Assembly (NCBI RefSeq): GCF_000002235.5
Contig: NW_022145615.1
Location: 11,882,391-11,946,390, forward strand
Direction: 5' to 3'
Origin: Strongylocentrotus purpuratus
Lineage: Eukaryota > Echinodermata > Echinoidea > Camarodonta > Strongylocentrotidae
DNA: 64,000 nt
The notes under the pieces are model-generated. The model worked only from the letters and a program-made list of their open reading frames with translations, made no database searches and had not been told where the DNA came from. Below are positions 45,201 through 59,400 of the stretch, piece by piece. How positions within the stretch are numbered: position 1 is the stretch's first letter; the number at the start of each line of letters is the position of its first letter. Both the position numbers and the translations under genes were made by a program.

Positions 45201-47433
45201 GCTCACATATTTGTTCCTTAGAAACTTTTTATTCTTTTGAGTCTAACCTGAAGAGAGTCTTGTTTTCGAAAGCATAATGTATAAAGCATGAATGTAATTA
45301 TAAACACATTTGTACTACCGTGTAGTCTTTTTTTTTTTTGTACCTCCTCTTCAAACTTCTTAATTTCAAAATGTGCCTCAGAAGAGTTTTACTAGATAGA
45401 TGGCCAAATATAAGGACATGACTTATATTATTATTATTATTATTCATATAATGTCTGTTTTGAGCCAGCAGTGTTACATCATATACTTAAACACAGACTG
45501 AATCCCTTCTGAGTTTGAACCGACGATACGTATGTTCATCTATTTAATCATGTACAGATATTTGGATAAAAGTGATTTGACTTAATTGAAAGAGCAACAT
45601 GCCAGTCCAGTTGACCTTCACATGTTCATTACAGGTGCTCGCATTTGGTGTCTCACTTCAATCCCAGGATATAATTGAGGGGTTAGGTTGCTATTAAAAT
45701 TATAATCAATTTTTTTTCTTCTTGTGACTACTCACAGATATGGAGTGACATAGAGAGTGGTGAGCATTTACACGCCACTCAGCTCTACTTGCTTGCATGC
45801 CACATAGTGAGCAGCCTGCAGCTAGACACTACAACGCACCAGTCTACTCAGCTGCTGAAATGGTTCCCTGTACTCTCCAGGCAGTGGGCAGCCATATGCC
45901 ACTTCAAACCAAGTATACTACAGGTAACATCTGGTTTATTCACATTGCCAATTTGAGAAGGCGAGTTGGCTCGGTCAGTATTAAGCGTCTGCCTGTCGAA
46001 CCAAAGATCGTGCATCCAAATGGAAAGTCATAAAAAGTCATGGAATGCAATTTGTTTTGCAAATTTCTGTTGGAACCATTGTTAGAGATATTATGAAGTA
46101 GATATGATATCAATACCATTATTTTTTTTTCTTTCTTAAATTATGATTTAAATTTGATTTTGTTTCTTTTTCTTTTTCAGAGCTGCAGGAATGTCCTAAA
46201 GAATGCCACTGCATCAGACATGGTAAGTGTAAGCATATACAAGAATGCATAAAGAATATAAATTATCTGCTTTTCCTTGTTTGACTTAAATCGGAGATGA
46301 TGCTATTTCTATATTTCAGACAGGCATACTCATTACTACAAACTTTCCTTTTTTGGAGGAATCATTCCTATTATTTAGCCTTCAAGCTATTGTTTTGAAC
46401 CCTAGATTTCCTCTCCTTTTCTGAAAACTTCTATGTAAAGAGTGTGCAAAATATACTGTGTTCGTAATTTTTCCTTGAAAGATTTCTAATTTTTGCTGTG
46501 GAAGGTTGGCAGGTATGTTACTGGACGACCTTGCTAAGTAATAGGTTAAAATCTAAGATCTTTCATGGATTATAAAAATTGTATAAGAAAAAAAGAAATA
46601 TTTTAAGTTGACTTTTGCAACAAAATTTATGAAATTGATTGTACAAGTAGTATTTTTAACTTAATCCAAGCTGTTATTTGTAATGATAGTGAAGGGTAAA
46701 GTATTTTGTTTCATATATACCTGTAATTCATGCCCTTGCTCTTTTTTGTTCTTTTTTGTTCTTTTTGAACGAAGGTGATCACCAAAGCCCTGTGTTCCAT
46801 CATGCTCCTGGAGGATACGTCTCCTAGACAAGTCTTTACAGAGTTCCTACTGGCAAGGAAGGTAAGTCTAATGTTTGCCTGGCAAAGTCTGGTTGGCAGA
46901 ACAACAATATCTGCACACACTGCTTGTATGTTAGTTTCCTGACTATGATGTTTTGATGCCAGAAATCCTTAAGAAGAAAGTAAGCTTTTTGTCTTCAAAC
47001 TTTTTGAAACTTTTATAACAAAACATTACATTAGCAATAAAAGAAAAATGATATTGTTGCCAATTTGAAGAATGATATGAAATCATGAATTTGTCGCTTT
47101 TTATGATTTTGTGAAACGAGTTGTAGTTTTGTGAAACGGCCCAAGCGAAACAATATTTTTCTGATTGGCGTCAGAGAGCAATGAACTTTCAGAGCAGGTT
47201 CAAAACTCATGTGGCAGACCTTGCAAAACTTTGAAGGAGACACTAGGAGAAGACAAAAGAGCATCTGGCCTCACCCAAATAGATGCAGAAGGCAAGTCTT
47301 TGAGAAGGGCCATAAAAAGGGAATAAGGGATGCTACACGATGATGATCATACACCTAAGTTTATCTCTTTGATCATTCAAACATTCTTTTTTACAGAATG
47401 CCGTCCATCAAGCATTCAGTTCTTCACAGTTTG
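42264..47433 (+). CDS. COG1: COG1 exons 1-9, N-terminal part
   Basis: Exons: 42264-42346, 42905-42949, 43677-43743, 44597-44700, 44862-44928, 45738-45923, 46181-46222, 46775-46861 and 47397-47433. Exons 1-3 carry the most conserved segment of the family (VGERYRDLIEAADTI), part of the N-terminal helical region by which COG subunits assemble. Exon 6 encodes IWSDIESGEHLHATQLYLLA. Exon 8 encodes VITKALCSIMLLEDTSPRQV. Intron 1 contains a GAT/ATG microsatellite, intron 2 a SINE, and intron 9 a family-A MITE. Confidence 0.96.
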
Positions 47434-50400
47434 GTAAGTTCTCAGTTTAGTCTTGTAGACAGCACACAAAAGTATTATGTTCTTGCATTCAAGTATATTT
47501 GTATCGTGCAGCATCCTGAAAATATACAATACAAAGTCAGACAAGCAATCCTACAGATTATAATCTCCTATGCATGAACAAAAATTGTGAGGTGAAAACA
47601 ATGCCCAATACATTTGTTTCTTATGTTCCTTTTACTTAAAGATAAAGTTCAGTTATGGTCATGCGATTGCACTGTGAAAGAAACATTGTGTAATCGATCA
47701 GGAAAGGTTGATCATCTAGCATATAAGTATTGGTGTGTACTGCAAGGTTCTGGAATCATCAAAATGATAAGAAATTTGGCCCAGTCTTCGCAAAGTTACA
47801 AGCACTGTTCACAGAAAGATGTATATGGGACTAGGCACACGTGCACAACAAGTGCATTTATCTCTCACACACCAATAGATAAACTAATTTACCAAATATA
47901 TCAATTAGTAGTGGTTTCCCGGCAAAATTGTTATCATCATGTATTAGTCAAACAATATTCTTTCACATGATTGGTAATAAGAGCTTCTATTTCATTTTTT
48001 GAAATTGGGGCGTTTCCAATACTGGTCTTTACCTTTAAGTCAATTATTATCATTGTTATTATAATCTGATAGTAGACTTCTTTGTGATGACTGTAGATGT
48101 TCTATGTAGAATTGTTAAAATGCATAATGGCTATATTTTCCTATTTAAGCTACCTTTATAGCAGTCAGGTAAAAACAAATCATCAAACCATATCTATTCA
48201 TGTACCAAATATTATCATTGTTATGGTATTCTGGTAGTAAACTTGTTTGTGATGATTGTAGAAATTCTTTTAGCCAACATCAAACCCTCTCTTTTCATGT
48301 ACCCTAACTGCAGATGCCAGCGTGAAGAAGCAGGTGTGTGGTGTGACCAATCTGATCAACCTCACACTCAGACAGATACATGCCATCTTCTATCATCAAG
48401 AAGGAGATGAGAATAATGGTAAGCTAGACGTGTTGTCTAGTGTATACGTCAGCATTTTTTTTTTTAATGATTAATTTGGATAAAGAAAACTAACAATTTT
48501 TAACCTCTCAATGAGTTGCTAATTTAAGGATTTTAAAGCTTATCTTCCTTTTCAAAATTTTTAGCGTCAAATGAAATATGGTCTTGCAACAAAAGTGATT
48601 GCATTCTGTGCAGAAATTTCTGCATCTGGTATACTTGTTAGGGCTCTGAATCAACAGTTATTGAACTAAATTACAAAATGTGGAATCATTGTTGCGAAAG
48701 GGTTAGGGAACTTAATTCAACCCATGATTGACAAATTTTAGAACATTCATGTGGGAAAGTTTGTTCTACAAGATATTGTTTTTTCCTGGTCCTACATTAG
48801 TTTTCTCATGCTTTTTTGGGGGTCTGATTTGAAAGCATTTCTAGTGTGTTTTTGCTTCTTGTTTGATTTGTGGGTCATGGAAGTCCAAATGATTTGTATG
48901 GGTATGTAAATAAACATGTATTTTTTTCATTTCTTACTATCTATCCAGATGAGGAAGGAAACTTGCTTCAGAAAGTCTTGACAGAAGCTACATCATCATC
49001 AGGTAAATATAAGAGTCTTTCGGGTGGTGACGTTAAAGGTCGGTTCCTAGACGTAAATAATCACATCTGATTGATACACATCTGTAAAAACCCAATTACA
49101 CACACACACACAATACTCTAAAACCCTCTTGAAATTAAATTACAGCTTTTCCATTGTGAATGTGATGATTATTACATAATTATTTTAAAGAATGGTGATT
49201 AAGGTATTGTTGAACCTGTATAGAAATAAATAAATTTGAGCTGAATCTACACTCAGCAAAAACAAATAATATGGACACTCTTTATTGTTAATTTTGTTTT
49301 AAGAGAACCATCAATAAAAAATGATGAAATATGTACCAAATTAAAGAAAAATTCCTACTCTACCATCATCAAGTTTGAACTTTTACGCATGGATGGGCAC
49401 ATTTGCTATTTGAAAGTCCTTCCTACCGGTACCCATTTAACACCTGGGTGGAGAGAGCCAGAGAGGCAAATGTAGATTAATGTCTTGCCAAAGGACATTA
49501 GTGCCTTACTTTTCTTTTCCTTTTCCATTCTACTTGTCAATATCTTCATTTGGTCTTTCTTCATCCTGTCCTTCATGTTTTTTTTTAAATATTTTTTATT
49601 CAGATGGTAAGACTGTTCTTGCAGATGAGCTGGCTGTGGGGACATTCAGTAAGCACCTGCCTGCAAACATCACAGGTATGGTAAAGGATAATAATGATAA
49701 TGATGCTCACTTTTGGCTGTAACATTTGTATTTGTTACAGGTACATTTTAGTGGAGATCAAAGTTATGAAGTTTGTAAAAAGTGATTTTGACAGGGCATT
49801 TAGATTGTATAATTCTTATATATAACATTTTATAATGTAGAGTATCAAATACTATGTAAATATTGCATCAGTTAGACTACAATGCTCACCTACAACAGAG
49901 AAAATAATGTATTATGTTCTCTTGTGCTTTTGGCATTGTAGATGATATTAGTCAATTAAAGGGGTCGGGTCGTCAGTTTCCATGTGCAGAAGGCCATTGT
50001 TCGCTGACACCAAACTCGATGGACATATCATGAGTGGGTGTACAAGTCTGCACACAGCAAACCCACAGGCCAATTAAGAAATACCCCTCTCCTCTTTGGA
50101 AGAGCCTTCGGTTGATGCAAACGTCAGATAAAGACTTACCATATGGGAAAAAGACAGAGCATTACATAAAACCTGTTTGGTCATAAAACTGAAGCTTTAC
50201 CCTGGTGATGGATAATGCCTTAATTGGGTAAACACCCGAAAAGACCACTTCTCTGTGTCTCTAAACTCTCTTAGAGGTCTGACGTTTCTAAACTAAATAC
50301 TCCCTTCCCCTCCCCTCTCCCTACCTCAACTAGTTAAATCTTGTTTCCATCAGATTTTCACCCAACACTGCGCTCCTCCACCGACCCCATCGCTGCTCCC

Positions 50401-53400
50401 TACCTTCAGGAGTGCGTCTCTCAGTGGGTGGAGACGTGCATAAGCGATGTTCATGATGGGATCAGCAAACTCTTGAACTACGTGACCTCTATCCGTGGGC
50501 TGACCAGCATCAGGGATGCTGTCTGGGATCTCTTGCAAGAGGTAGGTTGATCATAATAGATGCAGTAAAATCTACACTTAAAGGTAAAGACCAGTTTTGG
50601 AAAGGACCCCCTCTCAAAAAATGAAATGGAAGCTCTTTTTACCAATCATGTGAAAGAATATGTTTTGACTAATACGTGATGATACAAATTTTGCAGGGAA
50701 ACCGTCTACTAACTGATATATTTGGTAAATTATCATATCGATCCGGCCTGGATAGATATCGCAAATGCACTTCAACATTGAACATTTGGGGATATATTTC
50801 TGCTTTTTTGCAAATTAAGGTTGTAGTATTGTGCCTTATAAACCTCTGAAGGCAATATTTAAACAATATTGAATGGATATTTTGCACCCACTGCTGTTAT
50901 GTAGTTGCATTCTAAAGCAAAATTGATTCCCAAAAAGTTCAGTACCGTGACAAAATAAGTTGTATAGATCCTATTGAGCTCATAGAGTCATTACCAAGAA
51001 TATCTGTGTTTCATCTTGAAGGCATTATATCAATTTCTTCATCCTGGTTTTTTTCTGCAGGATGATGATGTGCCAGCACTGAGGAACATCACAAAGAGAG
51101 TCCTGGGAAGGAGTCTATGTCTGTGGGGAGAGTTTGTCAGACCTCTCTTTCTCTCGAGAATGCAGGTAAAATAATAGCATTTGTACCTGTCCCTTTTATG
51201 AATCTTCTGAAATCTTCTGAAATTGAAGTCAGCAGGGCGATATTCCGCACGTCGCTAACTTGTATGGCAGGCCGTACATGCTAAAGCGTGCTCCTAAAGT
51301 TCTCAACAGATGGGGCTAAAACAGACTGCTGATCGAGAGCATTCCACGCTCGTCCAGTACTCGAGAAAAAGGAGTATTTATACACATCCTTTTTGGCAAA
51401 AATATGTGGCTGGTTGTGAGATTCGTGGAGGGAGACTACTCTTTTGGATGGAGGTCTCTTCATTGGTTCTATGAAATTCATTCATTTGGAATTCTGAGCA
51501 GTTATAGTCTTCATGGTGATGTTTGTAACTGTTGGTTAAAAATGTATAGTAGTTTGCTCTCATGGGGAATACGAAACCATTCAAGTGTTGACCCAGTTAC
51601 AGGTGTTGTCAACCAGTAGGATTAGCCTTCTGTTTAATCGTCCCTTTGGAAAGTCATTACCGGTATCTTACATTTCTCCTAACTAAAGTCTAGAAGTCCT
51701 TTTCCTTTGATTTATGGTGCATTACTTTTAAACTATTGGAGAGAGAGAAAAAAAAAGAGTATTGGTATAGGTTAGAATGAAGAAAGAAAATGTCCATGTA
51801 CGGGAGTAGAAATTACTTGTTGAACCTGAAACACTTTAGTCAGTTGTAACACCATTTTATCAAAAGTCTACAATATCATAACAAGTTACAACTCTTTAAT
51901 TTTTTTTTTCTCAGGCCATTCTGCAAGATGCTCTAGACCAGACACTGACCAACAGCCACCAGCTGGTCATCCAGGCCTCCCACGACATGGAAAGCTCTCC
52001 GGCCGACCTGGATGTTGCCGCCCACACCTGGAAGGAGATGTCTTCGGACCTGCCGAGCCCCATGGCCTGGAGAGGAGGGGCTGGCAGTAGGGATGTGCTG
52101 GATGCAGGCAGTCTGTATATGAAGGCTAGGGCATTCACTCCAAAGACACAGAGGTAGGTCTTTCATATCACCTTTCTTGCTTCCAAGTCAAGTCAAGAAC
52201 CGTTTGATAGGTTCCTTGTTGTAAGGAGGAGATGTCCTCTGACCTGCCTAGCCCCATGGCCTGGAGGGGAGGGGCTGACAGCAGGGATGTCCTTGATGCA
52301 GGTATATGTATATTTGCAAGGGTAATGTACTTTTTCCTACATGCTTAAGTGCTAAATTCTCATTGGATTTAAAAAGAGATGAAAGAGGTAAAAATACCTC
52401 CTTTCAACACTCTAATTAATAATTTAAATTGCTTGAAACCTTCAAATATTATTCTCTTACAATTTTTCATGATACAAGTTACCTGTAGGCACCATTGAAC
52501 TAAAGAAGACTTTTAATACAAAGTTTGAAATTTTTGCATGTACTGGGAAACTTCTGTTCTAGAAGGAATTTTGTATATCCTTCTGGCATCGTATTTTTTA
52601 GCACTTCAAGTATTTCTAAAGCCAAAATCCACCTGGTTTACATTATACATATATTTTGACCAATAATTATCTCTTTTTATTGATAAATGAAGGTCAATCT
52701 TCCTGTTATTACCACAGTTTCTGCAAAGACGTTCCGTGAAGGAGATGTAAAAATCACCTGTTTTTCTGTCGTTTTTTCCCCCTCTCGCAGCATCTGTTCT
52801 TTCATTGATGTGAGACTCAAGAGTCTTCTGGAGGACCTCTCTAGCTACACAGACAGACAGACGGACAAACAGCCTAGTGACAAACAGAAGTCCGCTTCCA
52901 AGTCAAGTCAAGAACCGTTTGATAAGTTTGCAGACACCGTCAACCTTCACAGCTTCTTGCAGATAGCGTGTACCAAGTGTGTCAGTAGGTGAGAAAAGCG
53001 TGCAATCATGTGTTTGAATGCTAACTGCTTTTTTATAAAAATGATTAAAAATGCTCCCTGATGACCTGAAAATCAAGAAAAACCTAGAATTTTCTTTCCC
53101 CTATTTTCATCCAAGGGAAAATCAGGGAAACTGAGAAAAATCACTCAAGTCGGTGAAAACTCTGCAAATTTAATTGGCCCCAAAGAAAGTAGTCACTCTT
53201 TATATTTTACTTCATGTTTAAACAGCCTACCCAAAGTGGGCATATTGTGGCAGTAAGGTATCTGCATTGGTTTGATAAAAGTAAATGAAAAACATACCAA
53301 ATTTTGCTAAAAACTCACTGTTCCATTCCATGATAATATATATCTGTAAAGCGCTTTGAGAGGGCATGCGGTCCTGAAAAGCGCCGTATAAGAACGAACT

Positions 53401-56400
53401 ATTATTATTATTATTAGAATCCCATTCTACTTTCTAGTCGTTTTCTTTCTGTGTTTTACGTGTTATGTATGGGGGATCCACAACCTACAAGCACTGCTTT
53501 TTAGTGGATCCCCCTCATTTCCTCAAAAATTAAGAAATTCTTGTAATAATTTTATTATGTGCAAAGTTTATTTGTATAGTTTCTTGAAAAAATGAATTAT
53601 GTATGAAATCAAATGTAATATCTTTGTTTACCTTTCTGTTGGAAATGAAATAAATATGAATATGAATATGAATATCCTCTTCTTTACTATTCAGATTGGC
53701 TGACCATATAAAGGAAGAGCTGTCTGATTGTAAGCTAAAGCTGAAAACAGCCCAAGAAGAAAAGCTGGAGGACCAATCATCAGTCATCATTAACAGGTAC
53801 ACATACAAGTAAATCCCTTCCATCATTCTTTGGAAAGGAGTTAAAAGAGTTGGAAGAGTGGATGTTTATCACATGTTTTCGTATCTATGCATTAAACGTC
53901 ATTTTTTTCCCCATCGTTGTATTTTATACACAGGGTGGTGTTTCTGGGCCGTCTTTGCTCAGCGTTGACCGAACTATCACCACATCTTCAGCAGGCTGTT
54001 CTTATCACAGAGAAGAAGGACAGCAAAGGGGACCCACTGAGGTGAGATAGTCGGAAATTGGCCTTTTTTTAATCGGAGGTAGTAAAATAGAGGCCTGTAT
54101 GAAGTATTGAGGCAATGATTAAGTTGATTAAAGTTCAGAATAATAGCTGCTTTTAATGTTGATTTCCACATTGTTCATGGTAAATTGTGTCAGATTAATT
54201 GAAAGTTGAAATAAGGATTACCACGCCTTCAAACTTAGCTTATGTGGCAATCCTTCTTCACAATTATTTTATGTTAGTATTACAATTTAAGTATTCTATG
54301 TTGATGATGTATTCAATGTATAATTTGTTTGTTATCATGATTATGTTGTAATTATTTTGTAACTCTGGTTAAATACCAGGAAGAAAATAAAATTAATTTA
54401 ATTAAAACAAATAATAAGTGTATCCATGTCGGTCATTCATAATGCATGAGTTTTTTTCAATCTGCCCCTACTTTAATAGTACAAAGATTGTTGTATTTCC
54501 ATACTTCATATTTGATAATCGTTGTACTTTCAATAAAATTTCTGATTTTAGACTGAGGTCAAAGATCACAGGGAAACGAGAAAGCAAGACTGCAGTAAGT
54601 AGAATGTGGTTTTATGATATCAAACCTTTATTGCAAGTTACTTTGTGTGAAAGCAGCAAACTCTAGAAACATATTGAGAACCCTATCGTACAAGCAAGTT
54701 ACAAATATTTGAGAGTGAGGAACACAATTTGGGATCTCAAGATTACAATTTAGTTCTGTGATTGTGATCATTATATCGAAACCACTATCAATTTGATCTG
54801 TGCAAAAAAAATATGAAATATCCATTTTCTCCTTAGTAACCTTCTTTCTTGACTGTGCTCAAGATATATCATTTTATTAGTAGTAATATTTTCCATTAGG
54901 TATGTGAACCCTCATATACATTTAGGAAAGAGATATCTCAGTTACTTGTGGATACAAAACAATTTAGAACGGAGAGGGGGAAAAATTTGTTTTTTTCTTG
55001 CCATGCTTTACATACATTGTCAACATTTCCTTTGATTCTTGGATTTTGTGGTTTGACTCATTAATTTTTTCTTCAGAGGCCTAAAAAATATGCCAGAGCG
55101 TAAATGACTGCCCACACTGACTGCGCGACAAATCACGCCAATTCCAGGAATTTTAAAAAAGGCAAAAAAAACTTTAAAATCCTTAAATTAGCAACACATT
55201 GAGAGATTTAAAATCATTGTTTTTCTATCAAAGTTGGCAGTTTTTCCACTTTCTTGCCAATGAATATTGAGACATTCAGAGACATTGCATTTTATTAAAC
55301 AATGTAGCACTAAATAAAAATAAATTGTTGCCAATTTGAGGAACATTATGTGATAAATTTAGCCCTTAAAGACAAATCCTGTCCTGAAAGGGTTAAAGTC
55401 TGGTCAGTAATTGATAATCTCCTTAAGCTTCTTCTTCTTCTTCTGTACGTGTCGACAGACTTGTTAGTCCTGCTAAGCCATGGATTGCAAAAATAATGAG
55501 TTTCGTTACACTTTGTATTCTATATTCGTTTATTTTCTACAGCGTTCAGATGATGAATGGAGTAAGCTCAAAACAAGGTTCCATATTCTCTGCCAGGAGT
55601 CATACAGGTAAAGAAATGCTGTTCAAGTTCAAGTTCAAGTTCACTTTATTCAATACTTTCATTAAAAATATACAAGGAAAGCAAACATATAAAAGTTAGA
55701 ATAAAATACATGTATCAATATATAACATGAGGATAACACAAGTGGAGAAGACATGATGGATAAGGGAAAAAACATTTTTAAACATGTACATTAATGAAAG
55801 TATTTGGAGACTAGACAGGAAGGCCGGGCCTTATGTAAAAGTCTGTCTCCAGTAATTGTATAAAAAACTAAGTACATTATTTATATTTTGTATTTGTTAT
55901 AAAAAGGAAGGGAAAAAAAAGGGGGGGGGGAATTGCATTCACACATACACTCTCTCCCATACACACCAACACACACTTTTCTGTCTGATGAACATTAAGA
56001 ATATAGGTTATTGCACTATTGAGTATTGTCTTAACAGGTACAGTTTAAATTTTCTTTTAAAACTATTTAGTGATGGACTCAGTCGAATATCTATGGGTAT
56101 GTCATTCCAAATTTTTGGACCCCTGAAAAAAATTGTATTTTGGGAAACTAGTGTCCTTACTCCTGGAATATGAAAATTATTTAAAATCCTGGTCTGGTGG
56201 CCATGAATATTCTTATTAAAGTTGATACTCTAAGACAATCCCAAATACTGAGATAATTACATAAATAGAAAGCTTTTAACCCCCATAATAACACCAAATG
56301 GTGTCCACCCGACAAAACAAGTTTAGAATAATGAATTTATTCGAGTAAACTCTACCAAAATATCTAAGTCTGAAACCCGGAAGTGCACGTAGAGTCGGGC

Positions 56401-59400
56401 CTCTATCCGTGACGTCACGAACGGGAGTCATGGGCTCAGTGAGAGTGAATGGCAGTGATATCCCTACGTAAATGCTATCCTGTCAGAGCTTAGATTTGTT
56501 GTTGTTAAGGAGTATATTTGATGGATTTTCTGTTTTCATTTGAATGAAGAATAATGAAGCAACATTTTCCAGTCGCTGATTTCTTTTTATATCCTCATAT
56601 TCACCTATTTGGTAGAGATTTAAGACGAGTTTACTGCTTAGGAATTAAAGTTAAATCGTGCACTTATGAATAGGCGGATGCATTATATTGTCATCAGATG
56701 TACATGAGCAGTTTTGTAAAACGAACAGGTCTAGAACTATGATAGTACTTATCATAGATGTGTGTGACTGCCTCAAAAAAGGATACAGTACCAGTTAAAC
56801 ATTTTATGTTGTAAAATATCAAACTTGAACGAGATCATGCAAGCGCGCTTCCTCTATAATATTTTGGCGAGTGATGCGGCTCTTGCATAAACGTTCGTGA
56901 AGCGAGCAGAATCGGGAGGTAAGACCAAGCCGCTGCTCTAGGCGCTGCTTGCTTGTGATGGAACGTACGTGCGCTAGTTATATGTTTATCGGCAATTGCA
57001 AGAGAATGAAAGCGACGTTGCCAGCTAAGAAAAACAACTAACAAAGACTTGCTCCTGACTACCGGTGTCAGAATTGGTAGATGAAGGATGTTCAGCGCCA
57101 AGGAAGGCGAAAGACATGGGAAAAAGGAAGAAGAAACCATCGGGAGATCGCTGTAGTGTATGGTAATGAACTGTGCATGGGTAGACAGCTACTGTTCACT
57201 ACGTGCCTGGGCCGATTTCAACACCAAAACAAAAATTACATGGTGAAAATATCCACTAATAGCACATCGTTGGCATGTATATGTCATAATTTTTAAAAGG
57301 GGAATTGATATTAATACTATGAAGTACTAGGGGAAGGTAAAGAATTGTACATAGAATTATGATTTATTAGACTTTTCAGCCTTTGAAACAAAAATATGCA
57401 GAAAATCGTATCACTCTGCACATGTTTGCTATGGAACATCCGGGTACGTGAATATACTCTCTCCCGGACGTGAGGTCATAAATAGTAGACCAGCGCCGTG
57501 ACTGATTTTCTATGCAAAGAGAGGCGGATATTTTAGACATTTCAATTGAGGATTTCGAGTAGACAGAATTTTTTTGTGATATACTAAGTAATTGAAAAAC
57601 TTAAAAATAACATATACTTGCCGTAGGTAACAAATTAAAGGACATTTATTTGCTTAGAGTATCAACTTTAAGTTGAAAATATTGTAAAATAGTATTTGGT
57701 AAAAGTTTTTTAAAGCATAGATACATAAAAATTGCACATTGATAAACATAAATATCGTTTACTTTTAAAAAATGTAGGTTGTAAAAAAGAGGTAAAGTAT
57801 GTGACGGTAGTTGCTTTTATACCAATATTGTGCAATGTTATCTAAAGCAGCGGCTTCTCAATTGGTGGGCCATGGAAGGAGGGCTGCAAGGTCGGCCAAA
57901 ACATTGTTTTCAGAACTATTTATTTTACGAGTTTTATGTTTCTCCTCACATTCTGTGATTTTGTAAGCGCTATGGCACTTTTTGTTTAGTTTAGTGCACC
58001 TAAATAGTCAATATTATTATTATTCATTATTCATGTTTGATATGATCAACAATTTTATTATGATCCGGCAAGAATCCTGCTCAACTATAAATTGTTAAAT
58101 CAAATTGGCATGCTGCTTACTTCCAAGTTCAGATTTTTTTCCCTACGGGATATATATTGGCAAACGTAGACATCTAGCTGAATGGTCATGGGTAATCAAG
58201 ACTGATCATGCTTTAGCTCGAATTCGACCTCGACCAATTCTCTAATATATTTTTGTCAAACTGTTTTATACTGGTCTTGTGCCCAGTTTAAACAGAGTTT
58301 TCAAAGGTTAAAACACTCCCTTTGAATGAAAGATCTGTCTTTTGATTCTACTCTAATGTTGTTGTTATTTCTTATTTTTGAAGCAAATGAATTTTAAGTC
58401 TATTTCCCATCATGTTTTGGTTACTTTGACAGAATTTGGAGCGAGTTTACAAGTTCCGAGCTGCTGGCAGAATTCAACCTCAATCTGAGTGATACATCGC
58501 CTTCAGCCATGCTAAAAAATGCCACAGTAAGTCATATTGATGAATTCATGTTAGGAGCCTTAGTAAGGTTTTCCAAGTCACCCAATGACACAAAAATTAA
58601 CTATAAAATATAGAGAAAAACAAATAAACAAAGCCACAAGAAACTTAATAGAACTTTCATTCAGAAGGAAAAAGGTAACCATATCAAATGCAGTTGTTTG
58701 TCATTACAATTTTCACTAGCCTTATACTGTATTATTGATGGCACTATTGGTCTCTTTCATGTGAAAAATATAATATTGTCGGCGAATGTTGAATGCACTG
58801 ACCCCCTGTGTAATGCAATGCATCCGACACTGGATTGGGACTATTTACATCAAGATTGAACAAGAAGAAGAAGAAGAAGTTGGCAAATTATGAACTCATC
58901 TTATTTTATTTTATCAATAGTACGTTAAATTTAGTGGGTAATAACTGGAACATCTACTAATAAAAAAAGATAGTTATTGGTTAAAATATATGAAAACTGG
59001 TTAAATCCTAAGTTGAAAAATTTAAAAGTAAATTTTGAATATGACCATAAATATTTGTTTGATGTGAATTATGATTGTAAAATATGTTATCTCTAAAATA
59101 TGATTCTGAAATTTATTACAAAATTTGGCATGATTTTGAAGTTTTGGAATTCTTACACTCGCAAATCTACAGGAGGGAAGGCTCCCCGCAAGCAGCTGGC
59201 AACCAAAGCTGCCAGAAAGATTATAGATTAAATTATATCTATGATCTACAGTATTATATTTCATTAATATCTCGCTGAGTTGCAGGCATTTGAGCTTAGA
59301 ATATCTCACCTAAGTTCAGAGAAAATATTCTATTCTTCTTCCCTTCCATCTCTAGGCATGGGACTCTATTGATATTGAGGAAGAGACAGAAGAAGGGAAG

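Noticed and set aside
56835..57140. 101-codon minus-strand frame in COG1 intron 20
   Set aside because: No recognised domain and no splice or promoter evidence; mentioned only as part of the intronic block.
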